Source: Synechococcus sp. CS-1325 (GTDB lineage: Bacteria; Cyanobacteriota; Cyanobacteriia; PCC-6307; Cyanobiaceae). Taken from it: a stretch of 32,500 bases of DNA. The notes under the pieces are model-generated. The model made no database searches and was not told the origin of the DNA. It saw nothing but the letters and a program-made list of their open reading frames with translations. The stretch is from assembly GCA_025128135.1 (NCBI GenBank), contig JAHLYW010000007.1, positions 1 to 32,500 on the forward strand, given 5' to 3'. The position numbers were made by a program, and so were the translations under genes. Positions 1 to 7,320 of the stretch are shown here, in pieces; the stretch's first letter is position 1, and the number at the start of each line of letters is the position of its first letter.

Positions 1-120
1 CTCTCCCCCTCCTGGTATGTGGAAGCCCTGAGCTACATCAAGGCCAACCACGGCATCGCTGGTGATCCCGGTGTGATCGCCAACAACTACATCGACTACG
101 CCATCAACGCACTCGTCTGA
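1..120 (+). CDS. cpcA: Phycocyanin alpha subunit, C-terminal 39 residues (5' truncated by window)
   Basis: The first 40 codons read without interruption to TGA at 118-120. They give a tail containing [16 protein letters not shown] and a final [10 protein letters not shown], which matches the conserved C-terminus of phycocyanin alpha subunits. This subunit carries phycocyanobilin and pairs with CpcB in the phycobilisome rods on the thylakoid surface. The chromophore-binding Cys lies upstream of the window. A strong terminator 40 bases downstream suggests this is the end of a rod operon. R-phycocyanin or phycoerythrocyanin alpha chains have similar tails, so the exact pigment type cannot be decided from this fragment. 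Confidence 0.9.
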   Translation, partial: LSPSWYVEALSYIKANHGIAGDPGVIANNYIDYAINALV

Positions 121-160
121 ACTCCTGACACCAGTCAGCAGATCGCCCCACGGCAACGAT

Positions 161-183
161 GGACCCCCCACGGGGTCCTTTTT
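161..183 (+). terminator. Rho-independent terminator of the phycocyanin operon
   Basis: A perfect 7-bp stem, GGACCCC (161-167) with GGGGTCC (172-178), has a 4-base loop and is followed by five T (179-183). It lies 40 bases after the cpcA stop, where a highly expressed rod operon would need to end. Confidence 0.85.
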
Positions 184-202
184 CATGGCGGGTGATGCAG
201 GG

Positions 203-244
203 GGTGGTCTGCAGGCGGTGGTCTGCAAGCGGTGGTCTGCAAGC
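203..244. repeat. Three tandem copies of a 14-bp unit
   Basis: The unit GGTGGTCTGCAAGC occurs three times head to tail (203-216, 217-230, 231-244). The first copy differs by one base (AGGC instead of AAGC). A second short direct repeat, GTGGAGCCGC, appears twice just after it (about 252-275). The block fills the spacer between the cpcA terminator and the convergent CHAD gene. No function is evident. Confidence 0.85.
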
Positions 245-289
245 GGCAGTTGTGGAGCCGCGATAGTGGAGCCGCAGACGAGAAGCCGT

Positions 290-1189
290 TCAGGCTGTTG
301 TTTCGATCAGGCTGTTCTTCAGTTCCCGCCGCCTGGTTTCGCTGAGCAGCAGCTCTGAGCAGGCGAGCCACTCGCCCCAGCGTTCGGCCTGCTGCCGTTC
401 GATCGCCTGGTGCAGGGTCGGCACCGCCCTGGCGAGATCCCGCTCGAGCTCGTCGCTGAGCGCCGCGGCGAGCACCTGGAGATCATGGAGATCGCCGAGG
501 CAGTCCTGGGCTCTGCGCAGGTCGGCCACCCAGCCACCGAGGGCTGGGCAGGCGAAGGGTTCGAGCACCTCCAGGGAATAGCGCACACCCTTGATCGTCT
601 TGCGCAGGTCGTGCAGGCTCCCGTCATGGGGATCGCTGGCGCACCAGCCGGTCTGCAGGAACAGGCCGCCGATCGACTGGGCCAGCCACTCGAACAGCCA
701 GCCGCGCAGCGGACGCGCTCCGATCGCCGTGAACCGGGGTGATTGCTGCCATTTGTGCAGCCTTGCCAGCATCTTCAGATAGGGGCCTTCGCGCAGGGTG
801 GCTGCCAGGCCGTCAAAGGCCATCTGCCGGTCCCGCTCGAGTTGCTTGAGCACCGGTTTGAGCGTCTTGCGTTCCGGATCCGGCAGCATCGGCAGCCAGC
901 TGGCGGTGAGCTTCGCCCGCATCACATCGAGATCGCGGGTGAGGCCGGTGCGGCGGGCCACCCGGGCGATCCGGCGGTCGGTGATCGCATCAGGTATCAC
1001 CAGGGCTGCTGCGAACTGGCTGAGGGCCGTGCGCAGCCGCCTGAGGCTCACCCGCAACTGGTGCAGCGCTTCCGGGTCCCGGTCGGCGAGAACCTCGGCC
1101 TGGAGCTTGCCAAGCCGACGGGTCTGGCGGTGGATCAGCTCACGGGCATAGTCGCCACTGCTGAGGAGGGGGGCGCTGAGATCAAGCAT
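290..1189 (-). CDS. CHAD domain protein (polyphosphate-binding family)
   Basis: This is a 299-residue helical protein with the conserved-histidine signature of CHAD domains: ALHQLRVSLRRLRTAL near the N-terminus, TRDLDVMRAKL in the middle, and LHDLRKTIKGVRYSLEVL in the second half. The family is known to bind polyphosphate through basic residues on paired helical bundles, and this protein is rich in Arg and His. The ATG at 1189 is chosen; an in-frame GTG at 1222 would add 11 residues. Neither start has a clear ribosome-binding site. The gene lies only 26-60 bases downstream of pstS on the same strand and so is probably co-transcribed with it. That supports a role in phosphate or polyphosphate handling, although this is inferred from position. 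Confidence 0.85.
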   Translation of the reverse strand: MLDLSAPLLSSGDYARELIHRQTRRLGKLQAEVLADRDPEALHQLRVSLRRLRTALSQFAAALVIPDAITDRRIARVARRTGLTRDLDVMRAKLTASWLPMLPDPERKTLKPVLKQLERDRQMAFDGLAATLREGPYLKMLARLHKWQQSPRFTAIGARPLRGWLFEWLAQSIGGLFLQTGWCASDPHDGSLHDLRKTIKGVRYSLEVLEPFACPALGGWVADLRRAQDCLGDLHDLQVLAAALSDELERDLARAVPTLHQAIERQQAERWGEWLACSELLLSETRRRELKNSLIETTA

Positions 1190-1248
1190 GAAATTGATTC
1201 TGCGCCACCGTTCTCCAATCACCGATGCAGGCCGGAGGATCGGCGGGA

Positions 1249-2313
1249 TCAGCGGAACTGGGGCTGCTTGGTTTGATCGAAGCTCCGCCGCAGGGCTTCG
1301 CCGATCGTGAGCCCGACAGGCAGATCACCACCGAAGGAGGTGCCCAGAACATGGCGGTAGAGCTTCGATTCCACCAGCCGGTAGGTGGAATCAGGCAATG
1401 GGATGAAGCGAGCTGTTTTCGCCATCCTGGGGCCGTCTTGCAGGTAAAACTTGATGAAACGCCGTAGGTTGTCTTGTTTCAGCAGCATTTCATTGTTCAC
1501 GTAAATGAACAACGGCCTCGAAAGTGGATTGTAGCGTTCCTGCTGAACGGCCTCCACAGAGGGGAGCACCGCTCCCTTGGCACCCTTGATCGCCAGGGCT
1601 CTCAGTTTGGCGGTGTTGGCTGCATACCAGCCGAAGCCGACATAACCAAGAGCCTGTGGACTTCCGGCGATGCACTTCACCACAACGTTGTCGTCTTCAC
1701 TGCTGCTGAAATCGGTTCGGGAGTTTTCGGCTGATCCGTTGATGGCCTTGTTGAAATAGTCGAAGGTGCCGGAATCCTTGCCCGGTCCGCAGAGCTTGAT
1801 CGGGCTGGCCGGCCAGCTGCTGTTCACCTGATTCCAGCGATTGATCCTGCCCTGGGCCTGGCGGCTCCACAGGGTGGAGAGCTCCTGGGTGCTGATCTGT
1901 CTGGCCCAGGTGTTGCGTGGGTTGACAGCCACCGTGAGCGCATCGAAGGCGATCGGCAGTTCGATGAAGCGAATGCCCTTGGCCGCGCAGGCCTTGAGTT
2001 CCTTGCTGCTGATCGGCCGGGAGGCGTTGCTGATCGGCACCTTGCCGGAGCAGAAATCACGGAAGCCGGCGCTGGTGCCTGTTTCCCTGAGGTTGAAGCG
2101 CACATCCTTGCCGGCTCTGGTCTGGCGGAAGGCCCGGATCGCTTCTGTGGTGATCGGGAAGACGGTGCTCGATCCGCTGATCACGATCGGGACCGCTGCC
2201 GACTGGGCTCGGGCCACCCCTGCCGGAAGCCCCCCGAGCAACAGGGCGGTGGCGAGGCCGAAGCAACCCTGGTTTTTCCAGCGGCTGCCGATGGATCGAT
2301 CGCGTTGAACCAT
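1249..2313 (-). CDS. pstS: Phosphate ABC transporter substrate-binding protein (PstS/SphX type)
   Basis: This is a periplasmic phosphate-binding protein of about 354 residues. The ATG start (2311-2313) gives a signal peptide: a basic N-region (RSIGSRWK), then a hydrophobic run GLATALLLGGLPAGVA ending in ARAQS. The mature part begins with VPIVISGSSTVFPITTEAI, the phosphate-loop motif SGSSTVFP of PstS. ETGTSAGFRDFCSGKVPI and ISNASRPI follow, as in cyanobacterial SphX/PstS proteins. KLCGPGKDSGTFDYFNKAI is the second ligand-contact region. An upstream GTG at 2337 is in frame but would extend the protein ahead of the signal peptide. No pstCAB genes are in the window. A Pho box lies about 40 bases upstream, so induction by phosphate starvation through SphR/PhoB is likely. 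Confidence 0.9.
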   Translation of the reverse strand: MVQRDRSIGSRWKNQGCFGLATALLLGGLPAGVARAQSAAVPIVISGSSTVFPITTEAIRAFRQTRAGKDVRFNLRETGTSAGFRDFCSGKVPISNASRPISSKELKACAAKGIRFIELPIAFDALTVAVNPRNTWARQISTQELSTLWSRQAQGRINRWNQVNSSWPASPIKLCGPGKDSGTFDYFNKAINGSAENSRTDFSSSEDDNVVVKCIAGSPQALGYVGFGWYAANTAKLRALAIKGAKGAVLPSVEAVQQERYNPLSRPLFIYVNNEMLLKQDNLRRFIKFYLQDGPRMAKTARFIPLPDSTYRLVESKLYRHVLGTSFGGDLPVGLTIGEALRRSFDQTKQPQFR

Positions 2314-2350
2314 GCCACAGTCGCCTTGCCCGGCCACTCTGCGCCGCAGG

Positions 2351-2380
2351 ACAGCTGGCAGTGGTTAAGTGGCGGTTAGG
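2351..2380 (-). promoter_or_regulatory. Pho box (SphR/PhoB binding site) upstream of pstS
   Basis: Read on the minus strand, this stretch has 8-base units spaced by 3 bases: CCTAACCG (2380-2373), CTTAACCA (2369-2362) and a weaker CCAGCTGT (2358-2351). The cyanobacterial Pho box is a direct repeat of CTTAACCT-like octamers at 11-base spacing, so two good units and one poor unit fit. The site lies about 40 bases before the pstS start codon. It also lies next to the start of the divergent zinc-finger gene. Confidence 0.7.
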
Positions 2381-2388
2381 AGTTCGTA

Positions 2389-2808
2389 GTGATTGGTTCC
2401 CCGGATTCACTCCCCATCCGCCCCCAGGACCGGGCTGATCAGCTCCCCCCCGAGCGGCTGGCGGAGCTGGTGCGGGAGCGCCGCCGCTGGTTCTGGAGCG
2501 AGGGCTATGAGCTGTTCCTGCTTCTGGAGAGGATGGCGGCCGAAGCCCCACGGCTCGCCGAAGCCCTTGGTTACGCCGATGCCGCTGCCCTGCTCATGGA
2601 CGGCTACGGACTCGATCTGGTGCTGGGGGAGAGGGCCCGGCGCTGGGTGCCGCTGCTGTTGAGCAGCCTGCCAGCCGAGCCAGCCACCAGGCTGTGCGGC
2701 TGTTGCGGCACAGCCTTCACGGCCCGGCGTCGGGATGCGCTCTACTGCTCAAGCACCTGCCGCTCGCGGATCAGTCGCTCCCGCCGGCGCCGAACAACGG
2801 AGGCTTAG
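2389..2808 (+). CDS. Small protein with C-terminal four-cysteine zinc finger
   Basis: This is a 139-residue protein with no firm family name. The start is GTG at 2389, preceded by AGGAG (2378-2382) at six bases. The N-terminal two thirds are helical and charged (LAELVRERRRWFWSEGYELFLLLERM). The C-terminus holds C103, C106, C120 and C124 in a CxxC-x13-CxxxC arrangement followed by a very basic tail (RSRISRSRRRR). It resembles the treble-clef finger of CGNR-type proteins, which suggests nucleic-acid binding, but that is by analogy only. It diverges from pstS, and its ribosome-binding site overlaps the Pho box, so phosphate control of this gene is possible. Confidence 0.7.
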   Translation: MIGSPDSLPIRPQDRADQLPPERLAELVRERRRWFWSEGYELFLLLERMAAEAPRLAEALGYADAAALLMDGYGLDLVLGERARRWVPLLLSSLPAEPATRLCGCCGTAFTARRRDALYCSSTCRSRISRSRRRRTTEA

Positions 2809-2871
2809 GTCCTTGTTTCGGCCAGTGCCATTGGCCATCTCTGGGGAGCGGTCCTAGTCTTGAGAACAGCC

Positions 2872-3360
2872 ATGGCTGCGAAACTGGCCCTGGTGAGCTC
2901 GATCCAGCTCATTGCGTTACTGGCCATGACGAATTCCGCCCTGATGGATAAGGTTCTGGTCCTGAGCGGTGTTGATATCTTCTCAGACGCCCCCGATGCT
3001 GTGTTGGTACAGCTTGCCAATGGGGTGGAGGAGGTTCATCTCCAGCCGGGTGATGTGTTGTTCCGGCAGGGTGATCGCGGCACCTCCATGTATGTGATCG
3101 TGTCGGGGCTTGTCCGGGTCCACATCGGTGATCAGACCGTGGTGGAGCTCGGTGAGCGGGAGATCGTCGGCGAGCTGGCTGCCCTGGATCCCGAGCCCCG
3201 TTCGGCCTCGGTATCGGCGCTTGAGCCCACCCTTCTCTATCGGATCGATCAGGAGATGCTTGCAGCACTCATGGTCGACCATCCCGAGATCGTTCGGGGA
3301 GTGATCCGTGAACTGGCGAAACGGCTTCGCAGCACCACCGCCGTCTATGAACCGATCTGA
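2872..3360 (+). CDS. Cyclic-nucleotide-binding domain protein (Crp-like sensor domain, no HTH)
   Basis: The 162-residue protein is essentially one cNMP-binding beta-roll. LQPGDVLFRQGDRGTSMYVIVSG is the usual first half, and ELGEREIVGELAALDPEPRSASVSAL is the phosphate-binding cassette region with the GE-L and R-S-A pattern. The C-terminal helix (EIVRGVIRELAKRLR) follows. No helix-turn-helix or membrane channel is attached, so it is probably a stand-alone sensor or adaptor, not a transcription factor. The ATG at 2872 was chosen. TTG at 2860 and ATG at 2929 are also in frame, and the hydrophobic N-terminus LALVSSIQLIALLAM is present only with the first two starts. The ligand (cAMP, cGMP or none) cannot be read from the sequence. 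Confidence 0.8.
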   Translation: MAAKLALVSSIQLIALLAMTNSALMDKVLVLSGVDIFSDAPDAVLVQLANGVEEVHLQPGDVLFRQGDRGTSMYVIVSGLVRVHIGDQTVVELGEREIVGELAALDPEPRSASVSALEPTLLYRIDQEMLAALMVDHPEIVRGVIRELAKRLRSTTAVYEPI

Positions 3361-3407
3361 CCTCCTGCCTGGAGTGGATCCGGCCGCCTGGACTGGAGCT
3401 GGTAGCC

Positions 3408-3668
3408 TCAGCGCCAGGTCTTCAGGGCCCAGAGCAGTTCCCCGATGTCCCAGCCGAGGCTGTCGAAGCGTTTTTCAACAACGGCAGCATCTCCATTGAG
3501 CAACTGGGAGGCAAAGAAGGCGATCACATCGCCAGCCGTGATCACAAACCCCGCTGCCTGCGCGATTGTGGCTATGTCCTGCGCTGTGGTGGCTGTCCTG
3601 GCTTTGTCTTGAAGCGTCTCGTCCTGGCTGAGCTGGTCGAGAAACGAATCAATCGGCAAAGGGGCCAC
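3408..3668 (-). CDS. Nif11-like domain small protein
   Basis: This is an 86-residue protein starting at GTG 3668. The first 50 residues follow the Nif11 pattern: IDSFLDQLSQDETLQDKA, then AQDIATIAQAAGFVITAGDVIAF. The remainder ends in GWDIGELLWALKTWR. Nif11 domains occur as leader peptides of nitrile-hydratase-like (NHLP) modified peptides and as stand-alone cyanobacterial proteins. No Gly-Gly cleavage site, Cys-rich core, or lanthipeptide or SagB-type enzyme is seen nearby, so a precursor-peptide role is not supported here. It is convergent with the cyclic-nucleotide-binding gene. Function is unknown. Confidence 0.75.
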   Translation of the reverse strand: MAPLPIDSFLDQLSQDETLQDKARTATTAQDIATIAQAAGFVITAGDVIAFFASQLLNGDAAVVEKRFDSLGWDIGELLWALKTWR

Positions 3669-3765
3669 GGAAGCAAGATCTGATGTTGAGGATTTAAGGC
3701 TCAGCTAAGGGGTGCTGCCCGTCAAGCTTCTGAAATAATCTGCCATGCATTTGGGTTGCTGCTGC

Positions 3766-4872
3766 TCAGCGCCGGGTGGCGGTCCAGTCGGTGAACCAGC
3801 CCCGTCGCCAGAGGAAGTAGGTCTGCAGCATCGCCACCAGGGCCATGAAGGCAAGGGCGAAGTAATAGCCCAGGGGGAGATCCAGCTCCGGCATCACCTT
3901 GAAGTTCATGCCATAGATGCCGGCAATGAAGGTGAGTGGAGCAAAAATGCTCGACACGATCGTCAGCGTCTTCATCACCTGGTTCATGCGGTTGCTCGTG
4001 CTGGCCATGTAGGCATCCGAGACGGCATCGCACTGATGACGCAGCAGCTCGGCGTTCTCGAAGATCAACCCCACGTGCTGGGCCATGTCCTCGAAGCCGC
4101 TGCGGGCATCGGGGCCGAGGATCCGCTGGTTCTGGCGCAGCAGGATCAGGATCTGGTGGCGCAGGGGCCACACCTGGCTGCGGATCTGGCGCAGGCTGCC
4201 CCGTGCCTGGTAGGCGCGGTTGAGCAGTTTCGGTTTCGGGTCCCGCAGGGCCGATTCCTCAAGGCCATCCAGCAGCTCGGCCAGATGCTCGAGCATCGGG
4301 AAGAGCTCGTCGAGCATCTCATCGATCAGAAAGTGGAGGATGTCGTCGAGGTCCTCGCGGCCGGGTGGGGGGTCGAGGCAATCCAGCCATTGGGTGAGCT
4401 GGGGGAAGGAGTGGGGCTTGGGCGATTCCTCCACGGTCAGCAGCAGGTTGGGCATCAGCAGCAGTCCCACCTGTTCGCTGATCAGGTGGGCGGGAGAGTC
4501 GGCAAAGCTCAGGCGGTGCATCACCACCAGCACCGCATCCCGCACCGAGTCGACCCTGGTGCGCTGGGGCGTTTCGATCAGCGGGGTGTGGAAGATCTCG
4601 GGAACCGCCAGCTTGTGCAGCACCGCGGCGATCAGGCCCGGATTTCCCAGCCCCTTCAGCCGCACCCAGAGCGGATCGCCGCTGGCGATCAGTGGCTCGA
4701 GGCCATCCGGCCCGGCCAGGGCATGCTGATGGATCATCCCCAGAGCGCTGAAGCGGAGCACGGAGAGGCTGGTGGGAGCCCGTCCGCCATGCACGAACAA
4801 CTGACCCGGCATCTGGCCGGGCCGGATCTTCAGCCGTCTGGAAACCGGACTGGCCGGTGCGGTGCGGATCAT
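3766..4872 (-). CDS. corA: CorA-family divalent metal ion channel
   Basis: This 368-residue protein has the CorA architecture: a large soluble N-terminal domain, a long helix (LRQIRSQVWPLRHQILILLRQ) and two C-terminal transmembrane helices. TM1 is VSSIFAPLTFIAGIYGMNF with the family signature GMN at 321-323. TM2 is YYFALAFMALVAMLQTYFLW, followed by a basic tail inside the cell. CorA proteins form pentameric channels for Mg2+ and sometimes Co2+ or Ni2+. The acidic loop after GMN (PELDLPLG) is typical. Its start codon overlaps, as ATGA, the stop of a possible small gene upstream. Confidence 0.92.
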   Translation of the reverse strand: MIRTAPASPVSRRLKIRPGQMPGQLFVHGGRAPTSLSVLRFSALGMIHQHALAGPDGLEPLIASGDPLWVRLKGLGNPGLIAAVLHKLAVPEIFHTPLIETPQRTRVDSVRDAVLVVMHRLSFADSPAHLISEQVGLLLMPNLLLTVEESPKPHSFPQLTQWLDCLDPPPGREDLDDILHFLIDEMLDELFPMLEHLAELLDGLEESALRDPKPKLLNRAYQARGSLRQIRSQVWPLRHQILILLRQNQRILGPDARSGFEDMAQHVGLIFENAELLRHQCDAVSDAYMASTSNRMNQVMKTLTIVSSIFAPLTFIAGIYGMNFKVMPELDLPLGYYFALAFMALVAMLQTYFLWRRGWFTDWTATRR

Positions 4873-5048
4873 CCCCGCGTTCTAGCGAGACCCAGGCTGG
4901 TTGGCGATGGCGCCGGAGACGGCTGGGGCATGAAGCGCTCCAGCCCCAGCCCAACGCTGAGCAGCGCCGCCTGGATCAGCAGACAGCAACCAACCTGGGA
5001 CCGGTGGCTCCAGAGCAGACCAGCCATGGCGAGAGCAGCGGGGCCCAT
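4869..5048 (-). CDS. Possible 59-residue small membrane protein upstream of corA
   Basis: This open frame runs from ATG 5048 to TGA at 4869-4871, and the TGA overlaps the corA ATG. The product has a hydrophobic central segment (VGCCLLIQAALLSVGLGLE) and a Pro-rich tail. The ATGA junction and the otherwise empty 240-base gap between the exonuclease gene and corA are the only support. No family is recognised. It may simply be an upstream leader frame that couples translation into corA. Confidence 0.3.
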   Translation of the reverse strand: MGPAALAMAGLLWSHRSQVGCCLLIQAALLSVGLGLERFMPQPSPAPSPTSLGLARTRG

Positions 5049-5109
5049 GATTTCAGGTGTGGCCCCCGCTTCGTTCTGCCATCTGGGCGACCGCGTCAGG
5101 CATGGCAGA

Positions 5110-5961
5110 TCACGCGCTCAGCTGCTCCAGGCTGACCGGAAAGCCGATTGCGGCGGCCTCGCGGGCACTCAGGCGTCGACTCCAGGCCTTCGGAACCGGG
5201 TCGTTCCAGCGAAAACCCGCCTGCCTGGCCCGGTGCCGCTCTTCGTAGGGCAGCCGGGCCCGATACAGCTGGCGAGGTTCAAGCCCGGCGCAGAGCAGAC
5301 CTTCGAGATCGTCACAGCGCTCCAGCACCTGGGCCAGGTAGATGCAGTCGGTCAGGGCCCGGTGCGCCGCCCAGACCGGCACGCCGTAGGCCAGGGCCAG
5401 ATCGCGCACCGAGGGGTTCGCCCGCAGGTTGCGATCCGGCGGCCAGCGCAGGTCCTCCATGCTGCAAAGCCAGGGCTTCTCGATCGCCGGCAGCGGGCCG
5501 TGGCCGAACCACTGGCGATCGAATCCGGCGTTGTGGGCCAGGATCAGGTCGGAGGCGGCCACCAGGGTCTGGAAATAGGCCAGGGCTTCGGGCCAGGGCT
5601 GGCTGAGCCGGGTCACAGCCGCAGCGATGCCGTTGACGGTTTCGGCCTCGTTGGTCTGGCAGGGCAGCAGAAAGGAGATCTGGCTGAGCACGGCCCGCTG
5701 GGGCACGTCAAACAGCACAGCTCCCACTTCGATGCAGCGGTGCTTCAGCGGATCGAGGCCGGTGGTTTCCGTATCGAGGATCAACAGCCGGGCCGGGGGG
5801 AGCGGCTGCTGTGCTGGGGTGGAGGGAGTGGCGGCCCCATCGGTTGCTTCAACAGCCTTCTCAGCGGTGCCATCGCACAGCTGGGCGGGTGCGACCAGGC
5901 TCAGCAGGCTGGTCTGCTGCCAGCGGTTCCGCTCCTCGCCACTGCCTGGTTCCAGCTCCAT
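5110..5961 (-). CDS. DnaQ-like 3'-5' exonuclease (DEDDh superfamily)
   Basis: The 283-residue protein starts at ATG 5961, which has GGAG about nine bases upstream; an in-frame ATG at 5985 is the alternative. All exonuclease motifs are present. Exo I is LLILDTETTGLDP with D63 and E65, Exo II is ILAHNAGFDRQ with D148, and Exo III is HRALTD with H200 and D205, which places it in the DEDDh group. The first 55 residues are variable. The C-terminal 60 residues form an extra domain containing WNDPVPKAWSRRL, seen in cyanobacterial relatives. It could act in proofreading or in RNA/DNA 3' end trimming; no polymerase domain is attached. It is divergent from the peroxiredoxin gene. Confidence 0.85.
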   Translation of the reverse strand: MELEPGSGEERNRWQQTSLLSLVAPAQLCDGTAEKAVEATDGAATPSTPAQQPLPPARLLILDTETTGLDPLKHRCIEVGAVLFDVPQRAVLSQISFLLPCQTNEAETVNGIAAAVTRLSQPWPEALAYFQTLVAASDLILAHNAGFDRQWFGHGPLPAIEKPWLCSMEDLRWPPDRNLRANPSVRDLALAYGVPVWAAHRALTDCIYLAQVLERCDDLEGLLCAGLEPRQLYRARLPYEERHRARQAGFRWNDPVPKAWSRRLSAREAAAIGFPVSLEQLSA

Positions 5962-6057
5962 GCCCGCCTGCTCCGACCTTCCCATGATCCCAGCCGTGCA
6001 AGGGGGCGGCGCAAGCCCAGGGGTTTCTAGGCTCGTGTCACAGCGAATGGAGCCTGT

Positions 6058-6519
6058 TTGGCCAACGCCATCGAACTGGGAGAGCGGGCCCCCCTGATTG
6101 CCCTCACCGATCAGAGCGGCGTGGAGCGCCGCAGCGATCAGCTTCAGGGCCAGCCCCTGGTGCTGTTCTTCTACCCCAAGGACGACACTCCCGGCTGCAC
6201 CGCCGAGGCCTGTGCGTTCCGCGACAACCACGCCGCGCTCGAAGCCCTTGGCGCCCAGGTGTGGGGTGTCAGCGGCGATGACGCCGGCAGCCACAGCCGG
6301 TTCGCCTCCCGTCATCAACTTCCCTATCCATTGCTGGTTGACCGCGGCAATGCCCTGCGCCAGGCCTTCGGGGTTCCCAAGGCCCTGGGGCTCCTGCCCG
6401 GCCGGGTCACCTACGTGATCGATGGCGATGGGGTGGTGCGGCACATCTTCAGCAACCTGCTCGACGGCGCGGCCCACGCCCGCGAGGCCCTCGCAGCCCT
6501 CCGGCGGCTGCCGGCCTGA
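6058..6519 (+). CDS. bcp: Peroxiredoxin Q / bacterioferritin comigratory protein
   Basis: This 153-residue thiol peroxidase carries LVLFFYPKDDTPGCTAEACAF. The peroxidatic Cys is C47 and a second Cys lies five residues on (C52), the classic atypical 2-Cys PrxQ arrangement that forms an intramolecular disulfide. VWGVSGDDAGSHSRFASRH and the C-terminal VTYVIDGDGVVRHIF complete the thioredoxin-like fold. It reduces H2O2 and alkyl hydroperoxides with electrons from thioredoxin. The start is TTG at 6058 with GGAG (6049-6052) at a good distance. It is followed after 21 bases by the DUF1350 gene, so the two are probably co-transcribed. Confidence 0.93.
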   Translation: MANAIELGERAPLIALTDQSGVERRSDQLQGQPLVLFFYPKDDTPGCTAEACAFRDNHAALEALGAQVWGVSGDDAGSHSRFASRHQLPYPLLVDRGNALRQAFGVPKALGLLPGRVTYVIDGDGVVRHIFSNLLDGAAHAREALAALRRLPA

Positions 6520-6540
6520 ACGCCGATTTCCCCGATCGCC

Positions 6541-7320
6541 ATGAACCGCTGGCAGCAGCAGGGCAGCCTCTGGACCCTGACCCCGCCCACCGCGGCCGCT
6601 TCAGCCATCGGCGTGGTGGAGTTCATCGGTGGCACCGTGCTGGCTGCCACCCCCCAGCTCAGCTACCGCCGCCTGCTGGAGGCGCTGGCGCTGCGGGGCC
6701 TGCTGGTGCGGGCCTGGAGCTATGTGCCCGGTTTCGATCACCAGGCCCAGGCCACCGAGGCCTGGCGCTGCTTTCGCGCCGCCCGGGAGAGTGCCGTTGA
6801 TCAGGCTTTCCTTGCAGGGCAGGCCAGCTCGCGCCCTGTGCTGCGGCTCGGCCACAGCCTGGGCTGCAAGCTGCACCTGCTGGCGCCTGATGGCGGCCGG
6901 GGTTGCAGTGGTCTGGCGGCGATGAGCTTCAACAACTTCTCGGCGGATCGCTCCATCCCCCTGCTGGCTGATCTCGCCCCCCGGCTGGGGCTGCGCACCG
7001 AGTTCAGTCCCTCGCCGGAGGAAACGCTGCGCTTGGTGGGGCTGCACTACCGCCAGCCCCGCAACCTGCTGATCCGCTTCGGCACCGATGCGCTCGACCA
7101 GAGCCGGCGGCTGATCGGCGTGCTGCAGCAGCGCCCGGAGGATGCCTCGCTCCTGCTGGAGCGGCCCGGCGATCACCTCACCCCCGCCAGTGCCGGCCTG
7201 CGCCAGAACCTGCTGGGGGCCTGGGCCGATGATCCGGCCCGGCAGCGGCAGATCGACCGACTGGCTGATCAGCTGCTGGATTGGTGGCTGGGCTCGCCCA
7301 GCCAGGCGGTTCGCAGCTGA
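6541..7320 (+). CDS. DUF1350 family alpha/beta-hydrolase-like protein
   Basis: The 259-residue protein shows the cyanobacteria/plant DUF1350 pattern: GVVEFIGGTVLAATPQLSYRRLLEAL at the N-terminus and LRLGHSLGCKLHLL with a nucleophile-elbow-like GHSLG at 104-108. NNFSADRSIPLL follows. The fold is predicted to be an alpha/beta hydrolase; no substrate has been established for the family that I can cite. Its 3' end overlaps the 3' end of the convergent Coq4-like gene by 52 bases. Confidence 0.8.
   Translation: MNRWQQQGSLWTLTPPTAAASAIGVVEFIGGTVLAATPQLSYRRLLEALALRGLLVRAWSYVPGFDHQAQATEAWRCFRAARESAVDQAFLAGQASSRPVLRLGHSLGCKLHLLAPDGGRGCSGLAAMSFNNFSADRSIPLLADLAPRLGLRTEFSPSPEETLRLVGLHYRQPRNLLIRFGTDALDQSRRLIGVLQQRPEDASLLLERPGDHLTPASAGLRQNLLGAWADDPARQRQIDRLADQLLDWWLGSPSQAVRS

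Noticed and set aside
3408..3668. Nif11 protein as precursor of a modified peptide (NHLP) pathway
   Set aside because: No GG-type cleavage site or Cys-rich core is visible and no modification enzyme or peptidase-transporter is nearby.
3745..6030. Long open frame of 761 codons on the plus strand
   Set aside because: It is the antisense shadow of corA and the exonuclease in GC-rich DNA; the product is rich in Gln, His and Gly with no motifs.
5962..6477. The exonuclease frame stays open backwards through the peroxiredoxin gene and would give a 455-residue protein
   Set aside because: That part is antisense to the well-supported bcp gene and has no domain; internal ATG starts at 5985 or 5961 give a normal protein.
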